Assembly: GCA_947380605.1 (NCBI GenBank)
Contig: CANCRO010000012.1
Location: forward strand, 1-46,302
Length of the DNA: 46,302 nucleotides
Direction: 5' to 3'
Source of the DNA: Chitinophagaceae bacterium
GTDB taxonomy: Bacteria; Bacteroidota; Bacteroidia; Chitinophagales; Chitinophagaceae
Under the pieces are notes generated by a model. The model did not search any database, had not been told where the DNA came from, and saw only the letters and a list, made by a program, of their open reading frames with translations. Of this stretch, positions 25,208 through 34,188 are shown one piece after another. The stretch's first letter is position 1. Each line of letters opens with the position of its first letter. A program made the translations under genes and the position numbers.

Positions 25208-25843
25208 TTAAAACAAACCAAATAAAGTAGAGTCAATTTTTGTAATAATTTGTCCTAAATGCTCTTCATTTTCAGCAAACTTATTACTATCCGCATCAAT
25301 GATTAAAAGTGGTCCTTCTTTGTAAGTATCAATAAAGTTATTGTAATAATCATTTAATTTTTTCAAGTAATCCAGACGGATATTTTCTTCATACTCCCTA
25401 CCTCTTTTCTGTATTTGAGCCACCAATGTAGGTACAGAAGCTTTCAGATAAATCAATAAATCGGGAGGCTTTACCATTTTTTTCAAGGTCTCAAAAAACT
25501 GAAAATAATTATCAAAGTCCCTTTTTCCCATCAATCCCATATCATGTAAATTAGGAGCAAAAATATTAGCATCCTCATAAATAGTCCTATCCTGAATAAC
25601 CGTTTCCGTACCACGATCTATTTCAAGTAATTGGTTTAAACGACTGTTAAGGAAAAATATTTGAAGGTTAAAACTCCATCGAGGCATGTCCTCATAAAAA
25701 TCATTGAGATACGGATTATGATCAACATCTTCGAATTGCGGAATCCATTTATAATGCTTACTCAACAATTCTGTTAAAGTTGTCTTACCAGCACCGATGT
25801 TACCGGCTACTGCAATATGCTTCGGTTTTTTGATTTTTGCCAT
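25208..25843 (-). CDS. Deoxynucleoside kinase (dNK/dGK-dCK family)
   Basis: This is a 211-residue P-loop kinase that phosphorylates deoxynucleosides in nucleotide salvage. The P-loop GNIGAGKT spans residues 14-21. The DR pair (Asp85-Arg86 in VIQDRTIYEDA) supplies the catalytic and substrate-binding Arg. The Arg-rich lid KRGREYEENI follows, and PDLLIYLKAS is the conserved strand before it. Substrate preference (deoxyadenosine, deoxyguanosine or other) is not readable. It is downstream of trpS on the same strand with a 200-nt gap, so it is probably separately transcribed. Confidence 0.93.
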   Translation of the reverse strand: MAKIKKPKHIAVAGNIGAGKTTLTELLSKHYKWIPQFEDVDHNPYLNDFYEDMPRWSFNLQIFFLNSRLNQLLEIDRGTETVIQDRTIYEDANIFAPNLHDMGLMGKRDFDNYFQFFETLKKMVKPPDLLIYLKASVPTLVAQIQKRGREYEENIRLDYLKKLNDYYNNFIDTYKEGPLLIIDADSNKFAENEEHLGQIITKIDSTLFGLF

Positions 25844-26051
25844 ACCTATCTTTTATAGGATAATATTTATAATGATATCGAAAAGTAATTTATTGAATGA
25901 AAGTAAGCAAACATAATTATATTCCGGATATAAAATTTCTTTCCTTTCCTGTTAATCATGATTACCTTGTTTTTCAAGGGTTTAGGCGAAGTTTTCTTTC
26001 CTCTAAAATAGTTGAAATACTAACGCTTTACCTAAAACATTCAAGCAATAA

Positions 26052-27053
26052 TTAATAATTTAAACCCATTGCCTCTCTTACCAACTGCATAGTGGCCTGA
26101 GCACTTTTTCTTGCTTTTTCCGCTCCTTTCTGCATCACTTCCTTCAAATAAGCTTCGTCACTAAGTATATGATTTACTTTATTTCTTTTTGGAGATATAA
26201 AAGAAACCATATCTTCTGCCAACTGCTTTTTCATATCTCCATATCGAATATTGCAATGATTATAATCGTGTTCAAATTTTGTAATCACTTCCTCACTACT
26301 GACCAATCGCATTAATCCAAAAATGTTTTCTATATAATCTGGCTTGACAGAATTATTTTCGGTAGGACCACTATCCGTCTTTGCCTTCATTACTTTTTTT
26401 CTTATCAAATCATCCTCATCAGCCAAAAATAAAGTGGCTAACTGGTTTTCACTTTTACTCATTTTTCCAGTTCCGTCTAAACTGGGAACCTTCACCAACA
26501 CTTGATTGTAGTTAAAAGCCTGCGGTTCAGGGAATATTTCACCATAACGGAAATTAAATCGATGAGCAAAATTTCTAGCCATCTCTAAATGTTGCTCCTG
26601 ATCTTTTCCTACCGGCACATAACTAGCTCGGTGCAGAATAATATCGGCTGTTTGTAAAACAGGATAAGTTAAAAGTCCTGCATTGATATTTTCTGGATGC
26701 TGGCGAACCTTGTCCTTAAAAGTAACTGTCTTTTCTAGTTCGCCAATATAGGCCAACATATTCAGGTATAAATATAATTCAGCAGTTTCGTATACATGAC
26801 TTTGACAATAAAGTGCTACTTTTTCTGGATCCAAACCGCAAGCAATATTTTCGGCTAAAACTCTGTAAACATTATTTTTCAGTTCGCTAGTATCTGGATG
26901 AGTAGTAAGTGAATGCAGATCGGCCACCATGAAATAACACTCAAATTCATCCTGCATTTTGACATAATTTTGGATAGCCCCAAAATAATTACCCAAATGT
27001 AAAAATCCGGTAGGGCGAATGCCACTCATTACTATTTTCTTTTTTCCAGTCAT
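26052..27053 (-). CDS. trpS: Tryptophanyl-tRNA synthetase
   Basis: This is a class I aminoacyl-tRNA synthetase charging tRNA-Trp, with 333 residues from the ATG at 27053. The HIGH-like motif is in SGIRPTGFLHLGNYFGA, the KMSKS motif is in GTGKMSKSEN, and the tryptophan pocket includes PVGKDQEQHLE. A longer open frame exists up to 27113, but its 20 extra residues precede the usual MTGKKKIVMSG start, and a predicted promoter box lies within it. The C-terminal anticodon-binding part (EKARKSAQATM) is intact. Confidence 0.96.
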   Translation of the reverse strand: MTGKKKIVMSGIRPTGFLHLGNYFGAIQNYVKMQDEFECYFMVADLHSLTTHPDTSELKNNVYRVLAENIACGLDPEKVALYCQSHVYETAELYLYLNMLAYIGELEKTVTFKDKVRQHPENINAGLLTYPVLQTADIILHRASYVPVGKDQEQHLEMARNFAHRFNFRYGEIFPEPQAFNYNQVLVKVPSLDGTGKMSKSENQLATLFLADEDDLIRKKVMKAKTDSGPTENNSVKPDYIENIFGLMRLVSSEEVITKFEHDYNHCNIRYGDMKKQLAEDMVSFISPKRNKVNHILSDEAYLKEVMQKGAEKARKSAQATMQLVREAMGLNY

Positions 27054-27061
27054 AAGGAAGG

Positions 27062-27094
27062 CGAAGATAACAAAACTCGATTGTGATTGGTCAA
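27062..27094 (-). promoter_or_regulatory. Predicted trpS promoter
   Basis: On the minus strand a TTG (27094-27092) and TATCTTCG (27069-27062), one mismatch from TAnnTTTG, are separated by 22 nt. The box ends 8 nt before the preferred ATG, giving a very short leader. Confidence 0.45.
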
Positions 27095-27327
27095 GTGAAA
27101 TGAAAAATTTCAATGTCTTTTTCCAATTTTTTAATTAGCCTATACTGAGGCTATAACTGCAATAGATAGCCTTGGAGAATAGGTTTGCCATAAAAGGGCT
27201 TTGGAAAGAGATGAAGGGCTATTTTTCAGAAAAAGGTACCCAGGATGAAAATGCCGCTTCTATCAAATAATGATATAGAGGAGGTTTTACACCCTTGAAA
27301 TATAAACTACGACCACTTATCCAATTA
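27095..27327. other. Gene-free stretch between trpS and gatC promoters
   Basis: Together with the two flanking promoters this fills the 311 nt between the divergent trpS and gatC starts. I see no open frame of substance, no RNA-like fold and no strong repeat. One isolated TAGGTTTG (27180-27187) has no partner at the right spacing. Confidence 0.5.
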
Positions 27328-27360
27328 TTGGGTACATATAATAGGAATACTTTATTTTTG
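27328..27360 (+). promoter_or_regulatory. Predicted gatC promoter abutting the start codon
   Basis: TTG (27328-27330) lies 22 nt before TATTTTTG (27353-27360), an exact TAnnTTTG match. The ATG is at 27365, only 4 nt after the box, so transcription would begin at or beside the start codon. Confidence 0.5.
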
Positions 27361-27364
27361 TTCA

Positions 27365-27655
27365 ATGGAAGTAAATGACGCATTAGTAGATAAATTGGCT
27401 AACCTTGCAAGGCTCCAATTTGATGATACAGAAAAGTCAGGCATAAAAAATGATCTTCAAAGGATGATTCAGTTTGTAGAAAAATTAAATGAGCTGGATA
27501 CCACTGGAGTATCCCCATTATTGCATATGAGTGACAATGTTAATGCGTTAAGGGAAGATGAGATAAAAGGCAGCATTACAAGAGAAGAAGGACTAAAAAA
27601 TGCGGTAATGAAGGATAACCAGTTTTTTAAAGTGCCGAAGGTTATTAAAAAATAA
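27365..27655 (+). CDS. gatC: Asp/Glu-tRNA amidotransferase subunit C
   Basis: This is the 96-residue small subunit that stabilises the GatCAB complex, which converts Glu-tRNA-Gln (and Asp-tRNA-Asn) to the amidated forms. The family pattern is clear: LANLARLQFDD near the N-terminus, a helix ending in MIQFVEKLNELDT, then a GV-x-PL segment (TTGVSPLLHM), an LREDE block and the C-terminal FKVPKVI. gatA and gatB are not adjacent, so the complex is encoded at scattered loci. It is followed by the ABC ATPase gene 106 nt downstream on the same strand. Confidence 0.94.
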   Translation: MEVNDALVDKLANLARLQFDDTEKSGIKNDLQRMIQFVEKLNELDTTGVSPLLHMSDNVNALREDEIKGSITREEGLKNAVMKDNQFFKVPKVIKK

Positions 27656-27761
27656 TTAGATAGTTCATTTTAAATAAAAGCCTTTATATCCCTAGTATTT
27701 AAGGCTAGCAAGGGGAAGTAATTAAAAACTAAATAAAACAATCCACTAACAATACATCATT

Positions 27762-28475
27762 ATGCAAGGAATCATTCATTTAGAGAATATCGTAAAAAGT
27801 TATTACCTCGGAAAACAGGAGTTGCAAGTGCTAAAGGGGCTCAACATGGATATTTTTAAAAATGAATATGTAGCATTAATGGGTCCCAGCGGTTCAGGTA
27901 AATCAACCCTAATGAATATTTTAGGTTGCCTCGATACTCCTTCTGGAGGAAAATATATCCTTAATGGAAAAGACGTGAGCAGTATGCCAGATGATGATTT
28001 GGCTGAAGTTCGTAACAAAGAAATTGGTTTTGTATTTCAGCAATTTAATTTATTACCTAGGCTTACTGCCCTGGAAAATGTTGCATTACCGTTAATTTAT
28101 AGTGGAATTGGAAAGGCGGAAAGAATGGATAGAGCCCTAGAAGTAATGAGAAAAGTAAAATTAGATGACAGGAGTAGCCATAAACCGAATGAACTAAGTG
28201 GTGGACAATGTCAGCGGGTTGCTATTGCTAGAGCATTAATCAATAATCCATCCATCATTCTAGCGGATGAACCTACAGGAAATCTCGACTCTAAAACATC
28301 TCATGAGATTATGGATATTTTAGGTAAAATTCATAATGACGGAAATACCGTAATATTAGTTACCCATGAGGAAGATATTGCTGGTTTTGCTCATAGAGTC
28401 ATTAGATTAAGAGATGGAGTTATTGAAAGCGATAAATTAAATAACCACCCTACTTTAATCACACAAACAGCCTAG
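27762..28475 (+). CDS. ABC transporter ATP-binding protein (MacB/LolD type)
   Basis: This is a 237-residue ATPase subunit. The Walker A is GPSGSGKST, the Q-loop is [18 protein letters not shown], the signature is [15 protein letters not shown], the Walker B is [13 protein letters not shown], and the H-loop is VTHEEDIA. The [15 protein letters not shown] segment and TGNLDSKTS are typical of the MacB/LolD/FtsE branch, which drives FtsX-like permeases for lipoprotein release, efflux or envelope work. No permease gene is adjacent, so its partner is encoded elsewhere. The signature has Cys where the second Gln-like position is usual (GGQCQRV), a small oddity. Confidence 0.93.
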   Translation: MQGIIHLENIVKSYYLGKQELQVLKGLNMDIFKNEYVALMGPSGSGKSTLMNILGCLDTPSGGKYILNGKDVSSMPDDDLAEVRNKEIGFVFQQFNLLPRLTALENVALPLIYSGIGKAERMDRALEVMRKVKLDDRSSHKPNELSGGQCQRVAIARALINNPSIILADEPTGNLDSKTSHEIMDILGKIHNDGNTVILVTHEEDIAGFAHRVIRLRDGVIESDKLNNHPTLITQTA

Positions 28476-28530
28476 TATATTTTTAATTTTTACTCGATTT
28501 TTTCGTTGCCTCTAAATATTTTAAAAAAAA

Positions 28531-29094
28531 ATGGCTTTAAAAATTTACACAAAAAGCGGTGATCTTGGTACTACCAGTTTAATTGGAGGTACAAGGGTTC
28601 CTAAAAGTCATTTACGCATTGAGACCTATGGCACCATTGATGAATTAAATTCTTACATCGGACTAATTATTGATTTAGTTTCGGATGAGTCAAGTAAGTT
28701 GATGCTAAAAGAAATACAAGACCGATTATTTACAGTAGGATCTTCTCTTGCATGCGATCCTGAAAAAGTTCCTTCGATGAAAATTCCTGACTTAAAAGAG
28801 GGAGATATTGAAATTTTGGAAAAGGAGATTGATAAAATGAATGAGGTACTTTCTGAAATGAAGTTCTTTATATTACCTGGAGGACATCCTGCTATCTCTA
28901 CAACTCATATAGCGCGCTGCGTTTGTAGACGAGCAGAAAGATTGTGTGTTAATATGCAGGAACATCATCTTTTTGTAGACCCTCTGGTGATTAAATATAT
29001 CAATCGGTTAAGTGATTATCTTTTTATTTTAAGTAGGTATATCTCACACCAACTAGGAGTGGCAGAGGTAGCTTGGAAACCTCGGGTGAATTAG
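28531..29094 (+). CDS. PduO-type cob(I)alamin adenosyltransferase
   Basis: This is a 187-residue enzyme that transfers adenosyl from ATP to cob(I)alamin to make coenzyme B12. PduO-family features are present: the N-terminal ATP loop [17 protein letters not shown], the [13 protein letters not shown] segment with the conserved Asp and Asn, FILPGGHPA, and the C-terminal [10 protein letters not shown] with the ATP-binding Arg. The [11 protein letters not shown] ending is also typical. Its stop overlaps the stop of the convergent LolD-like gene by 4 nt. No B12-dependent enzyme gene is in view. Confidence 0.95.
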   Translation: MALKIYTKSGDLGTTSLIGGTRVPKSHLRIETYGTIDELNSYIGLIIDLVSDESSKLMLKEIQDRLFTVGSSLACDPEKVPSMKIPDLKEGDIEILEKEIDKMNEVLSEMKFFILPGGHPAISTTHIARCVCRRAERLCVNMQEHHLFVDPLVIKYINRLSDYLFILSRYISHQLGVAEVAWKPRVN

Positions 29095-29744
29095 TTAATT
29101 ATCTTTCCATCCTTCATTTGCAAAATCCGATCACTCATTTGTGCGAGTTCTTCATTGTGCGTAACAATCAAAAAAGTTTGATTAAACTGATTTCTTAAAT
29201 CTATAAATAGCTGATGTAATTCTTTAGCATTGGCACTATCCAAATTGCCAGTAGGTTCGTCCGCCATGATGATGGAGGGGTTATTAATCAATGCCCTTGC
29301 TACAGCCACCCTTTGCTGTTCTCCCCCCGAAAGTTGCTGCGGTTTGTTCTCCAAACGACTTCCCAGCCCTAAAGTTGTTAACAATTGAGTCGCCCTTGTA
29401 ATTACTTCCTTTTTCTTTGTTCCAGCTATCCATGCAGGAATACATACATTTTCTAGTGCAGTAAATTCAGGTAAAAGGTGATGAAATTGAAAAACAAAGC
29501 CAATATTTTTATTCCTAAAGGCAGCCAATTTTCTGCCCGTTAAGTGCTCAATTCTTTGCCCCTCCAATATAATTGACCCCTCATCTGCCCCATCCAAAGT
29601 ACCCAAAATGTGCAGCAGTGTGCTTTTGCCAGCTCCCGAAGAACCTACTATACTGACAATTTCACCCTTGTTAATCTGAATATCAACCCCCTTCAAAACA
29701 GGCAAAAGTCCGTAATTTTTAACAATATTAGTGGCAGTTAACAT
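29091..29744 (-). CDS. lolD: LolD-like ABC transporter ATP-binding protein
   Basis: This is a 217-residue ATPase. The Walker A is GSSGAGKST, the Q-loop is [18 protein letters not shown], the signature is [16 protein letters not shown], the Walker B is [13 protein letters not shown], and the H-loop is VTHNEELA. The [16 protein letters not shown] segment is characteristic of LolD, the motor of the LolCDE machine that extracts lipoproteins from the inner membrane. The LolC/E permease is not adjacent. A TACTTTAG near-match to the -7 box lies a few nt upstream of the ATG. It converges on the PduO-type gene with a 4-nt overlap. Confidence 0.92.
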   Translation of the reverse strand: MLTATNIVKNYGLLPVLKGVDIQINKGEIVSIVGSSGAGKSTLLHILGTLDGADEGSIILEGQRIEHLTGRKLAAFRNKNIGFVFQFHHLLPEFTALENVCIPAWIAGTKKKEVITRATQLLTTLGLGSRLENKPQQLSGGEQQRVAVARALINNPSIIMADEPTGNLDSANAKELHQLFIDLRNQFNQTFLIVTHNEELAQMSDRILQMKDGKIIN

Positions 29745-29835
29745 CTAGCTAAAGTAACTAATTATTAAGAATTAACAAGCCGTCCCTGTCATTATTTGGA
29801 AGTTATTAACCACTCCAGATTTTTTGGGTAAAAAA

Positions 29836-29880
29836 TACATTTGTTTAATGAGTTCAAACTTTTACATTTGCAAAAATTAA
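29836..29880 (+). promoter_or_regulatory. Two TACATTTG boxes upstream of the DUF2795-like gene
   Basis: Exact TAnnTTTG matches with identical sequence occur at 29836-29843 and 29873-29880. The second lies 13 nt before the ATG. No TTG sits at the ideal spacing from either, so which box is used, or whether both are, is unclear. Confidence 0.5.
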
Positions 29881-29893
29881 ATCTATATAGAAG

Positions 29894-30115
29894 ATGTTTT
29901 GGACCCTAGAATTAGCCTCCCATTTAGAAGATGCCCCTTGGCCTGCATCAAAAGATGAACTAATAGATTATGCCATCAGAAGTGGTGCACCTATTGAAGT
30001 AATTGAAAACTTGCAAGAGCTAGAGGATGAAGGTGAATTATATGAGGGACTCGAAGATATCTGGCCTGACTATCCAAGCCAAGATGATTTCTTTTTCAAC
30101 GAGGACGAATATTAA
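29894..30115 (+). CDS. Small acidic DUF2795-like protein
   Basis: This is a 73-residue, strongly acidic protein. The pattern PWPASKDELIDYAIRSGAP followed by EVIENLQEL resembles the DUF2795 family, in which a 'yPatkdeLi..A...gA...vl..L..L' helix-rich module recurs. The C-terminus is almost all Asp, Glu and aromatic residues (SQDDFFFNEDEY). Function is unknown. It has promoter boxes in front and a strong hairpin terminator behind, so it is a compact, independently transcribed gene, probably well expressed. Confidence 0.8.
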   Translation: MFWTLELASHLEDAPWPASKDELIDYAIRSGAPIEVIENLQELEDEGELYEGLEDIWPDYPSQDDFFFNEDEY

Positions 30116-30172
30116 CCTGCAAGCATAAAGTGTAAAAACTGGATGCTCTCTAAATGATGAAAAATAAAATTA

Positions 30173-30202
30173 AAAGCCACCAATCTCAAAATTGGTGGCT
30201 TT
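30173..30202 (+). terminator. Terminator after the DUF2795-like gene
   Basis: A 12-bp perfect stem (arms 30173-30184 and 30191-30202, AAAGCCACCAAT with its complement) has a 6-nt loop. It lies 57 nt after the stop codon at 30115. The T run is short (TTT), so termination may be moderate. Confidence 0.75.
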
Positions 30203-30305
30203 CGTAGTAATTATAGACGAATATATTCCTTCAATAAAAATTGATCCAGTTTTCCTTAATTAAAATTTCTTAGGTCTTATTAATTAATTTCAAAAAGTTG
30301 ATTGC

Positions 30306-30566
30306 CTACTTTTTGGTATACCTATATTTAAAATAAATTAACAGTAGGGATAAGAAACAAATAATTCCATTACAGATAATTACGGGAAGTAACGACTTTC
30401 CTATTCCATATACCAACCAGATGATTGTACTGATAAAAACAATCAGCATCATAAATAAATTAAGGTCACCCACACTTTTTGTTTTCCAAGTTTGATAAAC
30501 CTGAGGCATAAAAGTAATGCTACTTAAAATCGAGCCGGTAAGGCCAACTATTTCGATTAAATCCAC
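30306..30566 (-). CDS. SemiSWEET-type PQ-loop transporter
   Basis: This is an 86-residue protein with three transmembrane helices. The PQ motif (Pro21-Gln22 in FMPQVYQTWKTKS) and the order of helices match bacterial SemiSWEETs, which dimerise to pass sugars such as sucrose or glucose down a gradient. Asn/Trp residues in helix 3 and the YGIGKSLLPVIICNG segment also fit. The cargo is not readable. It is a single-gene unit between a terminator and fabI. The start ATG at 30566 gives the usual family N-terminus. Confidence 0.88.
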   Translation of the reverse strand: MDLIEIVGLTGSILSSITFMPQVYQTWKTKSVGDLNLFMMLIVFISTIIWLVYGIGKSLLPVIICNGIICFLSLLLIYFKYRYTKK

Positions 30567-30627
30567 AATATTTTTTTATTAGAAATGAAAAAAATCTACC
30601 CCTCATTAAGAGCACTATCCCTGCAAC

Positions 30628-31440
30628 TTATTTTTCCATGATATCCATTACAGAGTGTGTAACTCCAGTAAAAGAGAACCCTCCATCATGAAAAAGATTT
30701 TGCATCGTCACCATTCTAGTCAAATCACTAAACATAGTAACACAATAATTTGCACAATCTTCTGAGCTAGCATTACCCAAAGGACTCATCTTTTCAGCGA
30801 AGTTAATAAAGCCATCAAAACCTTTTACCCCGCTACCAGCAGTAGTTCTAGTAGGTGATTGAGAAATAGTATTGACTCTTACATGCTTTTTCTGAGCATA
30901 GTGATATCCAAAACTACGCGCTACGCTTTCTAGCAAAGCTTTAGCATCTGCCATTTCATTATAATCAGGGAAAACACGTTGAGCAGCAATATAAGTAAGT
31001 GCCACTACACTACCCCATTCATTAATCGCATCTAACTTCATTGCAGTAGCTAATACACGATGCAAACTCATCGATGAAATATCTAATGTTTTCTGATTAA
31101 AGCCATAATCAATATCTGTATAATGCTTACCCTTACGAACGTTAAGGCTCATTCCTATTGAATGCAAAATAAAATCTACTCCTCCACCAAAATGCTCTTT
31201 AGCTTTTGTTATGAGGTTTAATACATCCTCATTGCTACTAACATCGCAAGGGATAACAGGAGCGTTGATCAGCTCAGCTAGTTTATTAATTTCTCCCATT
31301 CGCATAGCAACTGGAGCATTAGTAAGTAAAATTTCAGCTCCCTCTTCATGACAACGCAAGGCAGTTTTCCAAGCGATTGATTTTTCATCTAGTGCCCCAA
31401 AAATGATTCCTTTCTTTCCTTTTAGTAAATTATATGACAT
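30628..31440 (-). CDS. fabI: Enoyl-[acyl-carrier-protein] reductase (NADH), FabI
   Basis: This is the last reductase of the fatty-acid elongation cycle. Its 270 residues form an SDR fold. The catalytic Tyr and Lys have the FabI spacing of six residues (YNEMADAK), different from the Y-x3-K of classical SDRs. The N-terminal KKGIIFGALDEKSIAWKTA replaces the Gly-rich Rossmann loop, as usual for FabI. SQSPTRTTAGSGVKGF is the substrate-flanking segment. FabI is the target of triclosan-type inhibitors. Its 141-nt distance from recN suggests an independent transcript. Confidence 0.96.
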   Translation of the reverse strand: MSYNLLKGKKGIIFGALDEKSIAWKTALRCHEEGAEILLTNAPVAMRMGEINKLAELINAPVIPCDVSSNEDVLNLITKAKEHFGGGVDFILHSIGMSLNVRKGKHYTDIDYGFNQKTLDISSMSLHRVLATAMKLDAINEWGSVVALTYIAAQRVFPDYNEMADAKALLESVARSFGYHYAQKKHVRVNTISQSPTRTTAGSGVKGFDGFINFAEKMSPLGNASSEDCANYCVTMFSDLTRMVTMQNLFHDGGFSFTGVTHSVMDIMEK

Positions 31441-31581
31441 GTTGATTTAATTTGAGCAGTAAAAATAGCATTCTTATTTTTTAAAAGAAAATTGTTAAGA
31501 AAATAAATGAAAAATGAAGGTGAATATAAATTGAAAGAAACCACCCTATAGCAGCCATCGCAACTAAAAATCAATAGCCAA

Positions 31582-33240
31582 CTAGTTTCCCTTACACATT
31601 TCACGAGCATTTTCCAACGCAGCAGCGGTCGGTTTTTCACCACTTAACATCTGCGCAATTACGTTTATTCTTTCCAGTTCGTCTAACAACCTGATAGAAG
31701 TCGTTATTTTATTACCCTGCACAGCCTTATACACAAAGTAGTGCGACGCAGCTTTTGCTGCAATCTGGGGTTGGTGAGTAATAGATAATAACTGATGGGA
31801 ATCAGAAAGGTCTTTCATAATAAGTCCTACTTGTTTTGCAGCTTCCCCACTTATACCCGTGTCAATTTCGTCAAATATCAAGGTAGGTAACTGAAGCTTA
31901 CGGGCAACCAATGATTTAATACAAAGCATAATTCGGCTAAGCTCTCCACCGCTGGCTACTTTGTTCAAGGTTTCAAAACGACCGCTTTTGTTAGCATCCA
32001 ATAAAAAGTCAATGGTATCTATGCCATTACTATGTAAAGCAGTCTCCACTACGGTCAATTTGATCTGAGCATTAGGCATACCAATTTGAGCTAATAGGCT
32101 ATTTATTTTTTGAGCAAGGGGTTTAGTTGTTTTGTGTCTATTAATTGAAATTTCGCTTGCTAAAAGGCTGCAGCGATGCAATAATTTTGTAACCTCCTGC
32201 TCCTTTTCCTCAATCGCCCCACTGATATTTACGATTGCGGTCAACTTCTCTTCTAATGAAGCTTTAATGGACAATAAATCGGCGGTAGTGGTTACGGAGT
32301 GTTTTTTTAACAATTTGTAACCGGCAGACAATTTATCGTTTACCAACTGGATTCTTTCAGGGCTATACTGTACCCCTTCGTCTATGCGTTCCAGTTCATC
32401 GCCGATATCCTGAAGTTCTAACTGAGCACTGCGCAGTCTACTATTGAGCGTCGGTATATCCGAATGATATTGCTCTAGATATTGTAATTTATTACTGAGC
32501 GATTTGATTTGCTGAACAATAGGTGTTTCACAAGAAGATAAGGGAACATAAATACTACTCAACTGCTGTTTGATACTTTCGGCATTAGCCAACAATTTAA
32601 TTTCAGCATCTAATTGTTCTAACTCATTTTCTTGCAAGCCCGCTTCTTCGAGTTCATCAAATAAAAACTGATTATAATCAAGGGTGGCTTGTGCATTTTG
32701 CTGCTCCAATCTAAGGGCAGCTAGCTCTTTATTAGCTTTGGTAAAGGCAGAAAATAAAGTATGAAACTCAGCTATGTTTTCAGTATTTCCAGCTAAAGCG
32801 TCTACTACTGCCCGTTGGAAATCATTCTCACCTAATTCCAATGTATCAAATTGCTGATGAAGATCTACCAGCAATAACCCTAACTCCTTTAGCTGACCCA
32901 AATTAACGGGAGTATCATTGATAAAAGTCCTTGATTTTCCAATCACTGAAATCTCCCTTCTTAACAATAAGTCATCTTCAATATCCAGTTCATTTGATTT
33001 TAAAAATGCCCTTACCTGCTGATTATTCTTCACTTTAAAACTTCCTTCGATCACACATTTTTTTTCCTTGTTCAACACCGTATTACCTCCAGAACGTTCT
33101 CCTAATATCAAACTAAGCGCTCCCATTAAAATACTTTTTCCGGCACCCGTTTCACCAGTAATGATATTGAGGCCCGATGAGAAATCAATCGAGATCTCAT
33201 CAATGATAGCATAATTCTGTATATGAAGTCTTTGAAGCAT
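31582..33240 (-). CDS. recN: DNA repair protein RecN
   Basis: This is a 552-residue SMC-like ATPase that acts at DNA double-strand breaks. The N-terminal Walker A is GETGAGKS near residues 33-40, after LHIQNYAIIDEISIDFSSGLN. A long coiled coil occupies the middle (about 160-370). The C-terminal half has the ABC signature VASGGELSR, the Walker B PTLIFDEIDTGISG, and the SITHQPQIA H-loop. Length and order match RecN; RecF and SbcC are excluded by size. It lies downstream of the zinc-ribbon gene, separated by a strong hairpin terminator. Confidence 0.96.
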   Translation of the reverse strand: MLQRLHIQNYAIIDEISIDFSSGLNIITGETGAGKSILMGALSLILGERSGGNTVLNKEKKCVIEGSFKVKNNQQVRAFLKSNELDIEDDLLLRREISVIGKSRTFINDTPVNLGQLKELGLLLVDLHQQFDTLELGENDFQRAVVDALAGNTENIAEFHTLFSAFTKANKELAALRLEQQNAQATLDYNQFLFDELEEAGLQENELEQLDAEIKLLANAESIKQQLSSIYVPLSSCETPIVQQIKSLSNKLQYLEQYHSDIPTLNSRLRSAQLELQDIGDELERIDEGVQYSPERIQLVNDKLSAGYKLLKKHSVTTTADLLSIKASLEEKLTAIVNISGAIEEKEQEVTKLLHRCSLLASEISINRHKTTKPLAQKINSLLAQIGMPNAQIKLTVVETALHSNGIDTIDFLLDANKSGRFETLNKVASGGELSRIMLCIKSLVARKLQLPTLIFDEIDTGISGEAAKQVGLIMKDLSDSHQLLSITHQPQIAAKAASHYFVYKAVQGNKITTSIRLLDELERINVIAQMLSGEKPTAAALENAREMCKGN

Positions 33241-33316
33241 ACGAGTAGCAAATTAGTAATTTTTAAGGCTGATTAATCAGACTTTAGCAGATATTTTTTA
33301 AATCAACCAGGGATAC

Positions 33317-33350
33317 GAAAAAAGCACTTCAAAATTGAAGTGCTTTTTTC
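33317..33350 (-). terminator. Terminator between the zinc-ribbon gene and recN
   Basis: Arms at 33317-33332 and 33335-33350 are perfect complements over 16 bp, with an A6/T6 base and an effective loop of a few A/T. On the minus strand it follows the zinc-ribbon gene stop by about 24 nt and ends in T6. Confidence 0.88.
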
Positions 33351-33373
33351 ATTTTATAGCTTATAAATTGAAA

Positions 33374-34129
33374 TTATTTGATCTCAACGCTGTCATTCAA
33401 ATCAGTATCCACTAAAATACGACCACAGTTTTCACAAACAATTACTTTTTTACGCAACTTAATTTCACTTTGTTTTTGAGGAGGAATGGCATGAAAACAA
33501 CCGCCGCAGCTATCTCTTTCTACCGGAACTACCGCTAAACCATTGCGATAATTTTTTCTGATACGATCATAACTCAATATCAATCGCTCATCTACATGAC
33601 CTCTAGCATCAGCAGCCAATTTATTGTATTGCTTTTCCTCTTTTTCTGTTTCCTTAATGATTTTTTCTAACTCACCTTTTTTGCCAGATAAATTGTTCTC
33701 TTTAACCGCCACAGCTTTTTTAGCAGATTCTAGTTGTCTAGCTTTATCTCCAATCTCTTCCGTTGCATCTTTAATGTGTTTTTCACAAAGTTTAACCTCC
33801 AGCGTTTGCATTTCAATTTCTTTATTGATTGCTTCAAACTCACGATTATTTTTTACGTTATCACTTTGCTTTTCATATTTTTTTACCAATGCATCCGCCT
33901 CTTTAATCGCTTCCTTTTTTTGATTGATAAATTCCTGTATACCGTTGATCTCCTCTTCTACACGTGTTTGACGAGCATGTAAACCTTCAATTTCGTCTTC
34001 TAGATCTTTTACTTCAATAGGTAACTCTCCCTTCAAAATTTGAATTTCATCCAGCTTGCAATCAATTTTTTGCAAATTCACAAGAGCTGTTAATTTTTCT
34101 TCTACTGAGAAATCTTTTACTGAGGCCAT
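33374..34129 (-). CDS. Coiled-coil protein with C-terminal C4 zinc ribbon
   Basis: This is a 251-residue protein. A long coiled coil (about residues 35-185) is followed by a zinc-ribbon: CGGC and CENC pairs in RDSCGGCFHAIPPQ and KVIVCENCGRILV. This architecture is the CT398/DUF164-like family found widely in bacteria, often beside a NIF3-like gene, as here (59 nt from it). The biochemical role is not established; nucleic-acid or protein-complex binding is inferred from the ribbon. Co-transcription with the NIF3-like gene is likely, with the hairpin downstream ending the unit. Confidence 0.9.
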   Translation of the reverse strand: MASVKDFSVEEKLTALVNLQKIDCKLDEIQILKGELPIEVKDLEDEIEGLHARQTRVEEEINGIQEFINQKKEAIKEADALVKKYEKQSDNVKNNREFEAINKEIEMQTLEVKLCEKHIKDATEEIGDKARQLESAKKAVAVKENNLSGKKGELEKIIKETEKEEKQYNKLAADARGHVDERLILSYDRIRKNYRNGLAVVPVERDSCGGCFHAIPPQKQSEIKLRKKVIVCENCGRILVDTDLNDSVEIK

Positions 34130-34188
34130 ATTTTAGTATTGTTTGAAATTTATAGTTATTGTTATTAAATTTATTTTAAACTTCCCTT

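Noticed and set aside
27054-27113. 20-residue N-terminal extension of trpS
   Set aside because: The standard start MTGKKKIVMSG is an ATG at 27053, and a predicted promoter box lies inside the extension.
27180-27187. TAGGTTTG promoter-like box between trpS and gatC
   Set aside because: No TTG at the proper distance and no gene start within a plausible reach.
31422-31643. Leftward open frame between fabI and recN
   Set aside because: It overlaps the recN 3' end in another frame and reads as low-complexity; no support.
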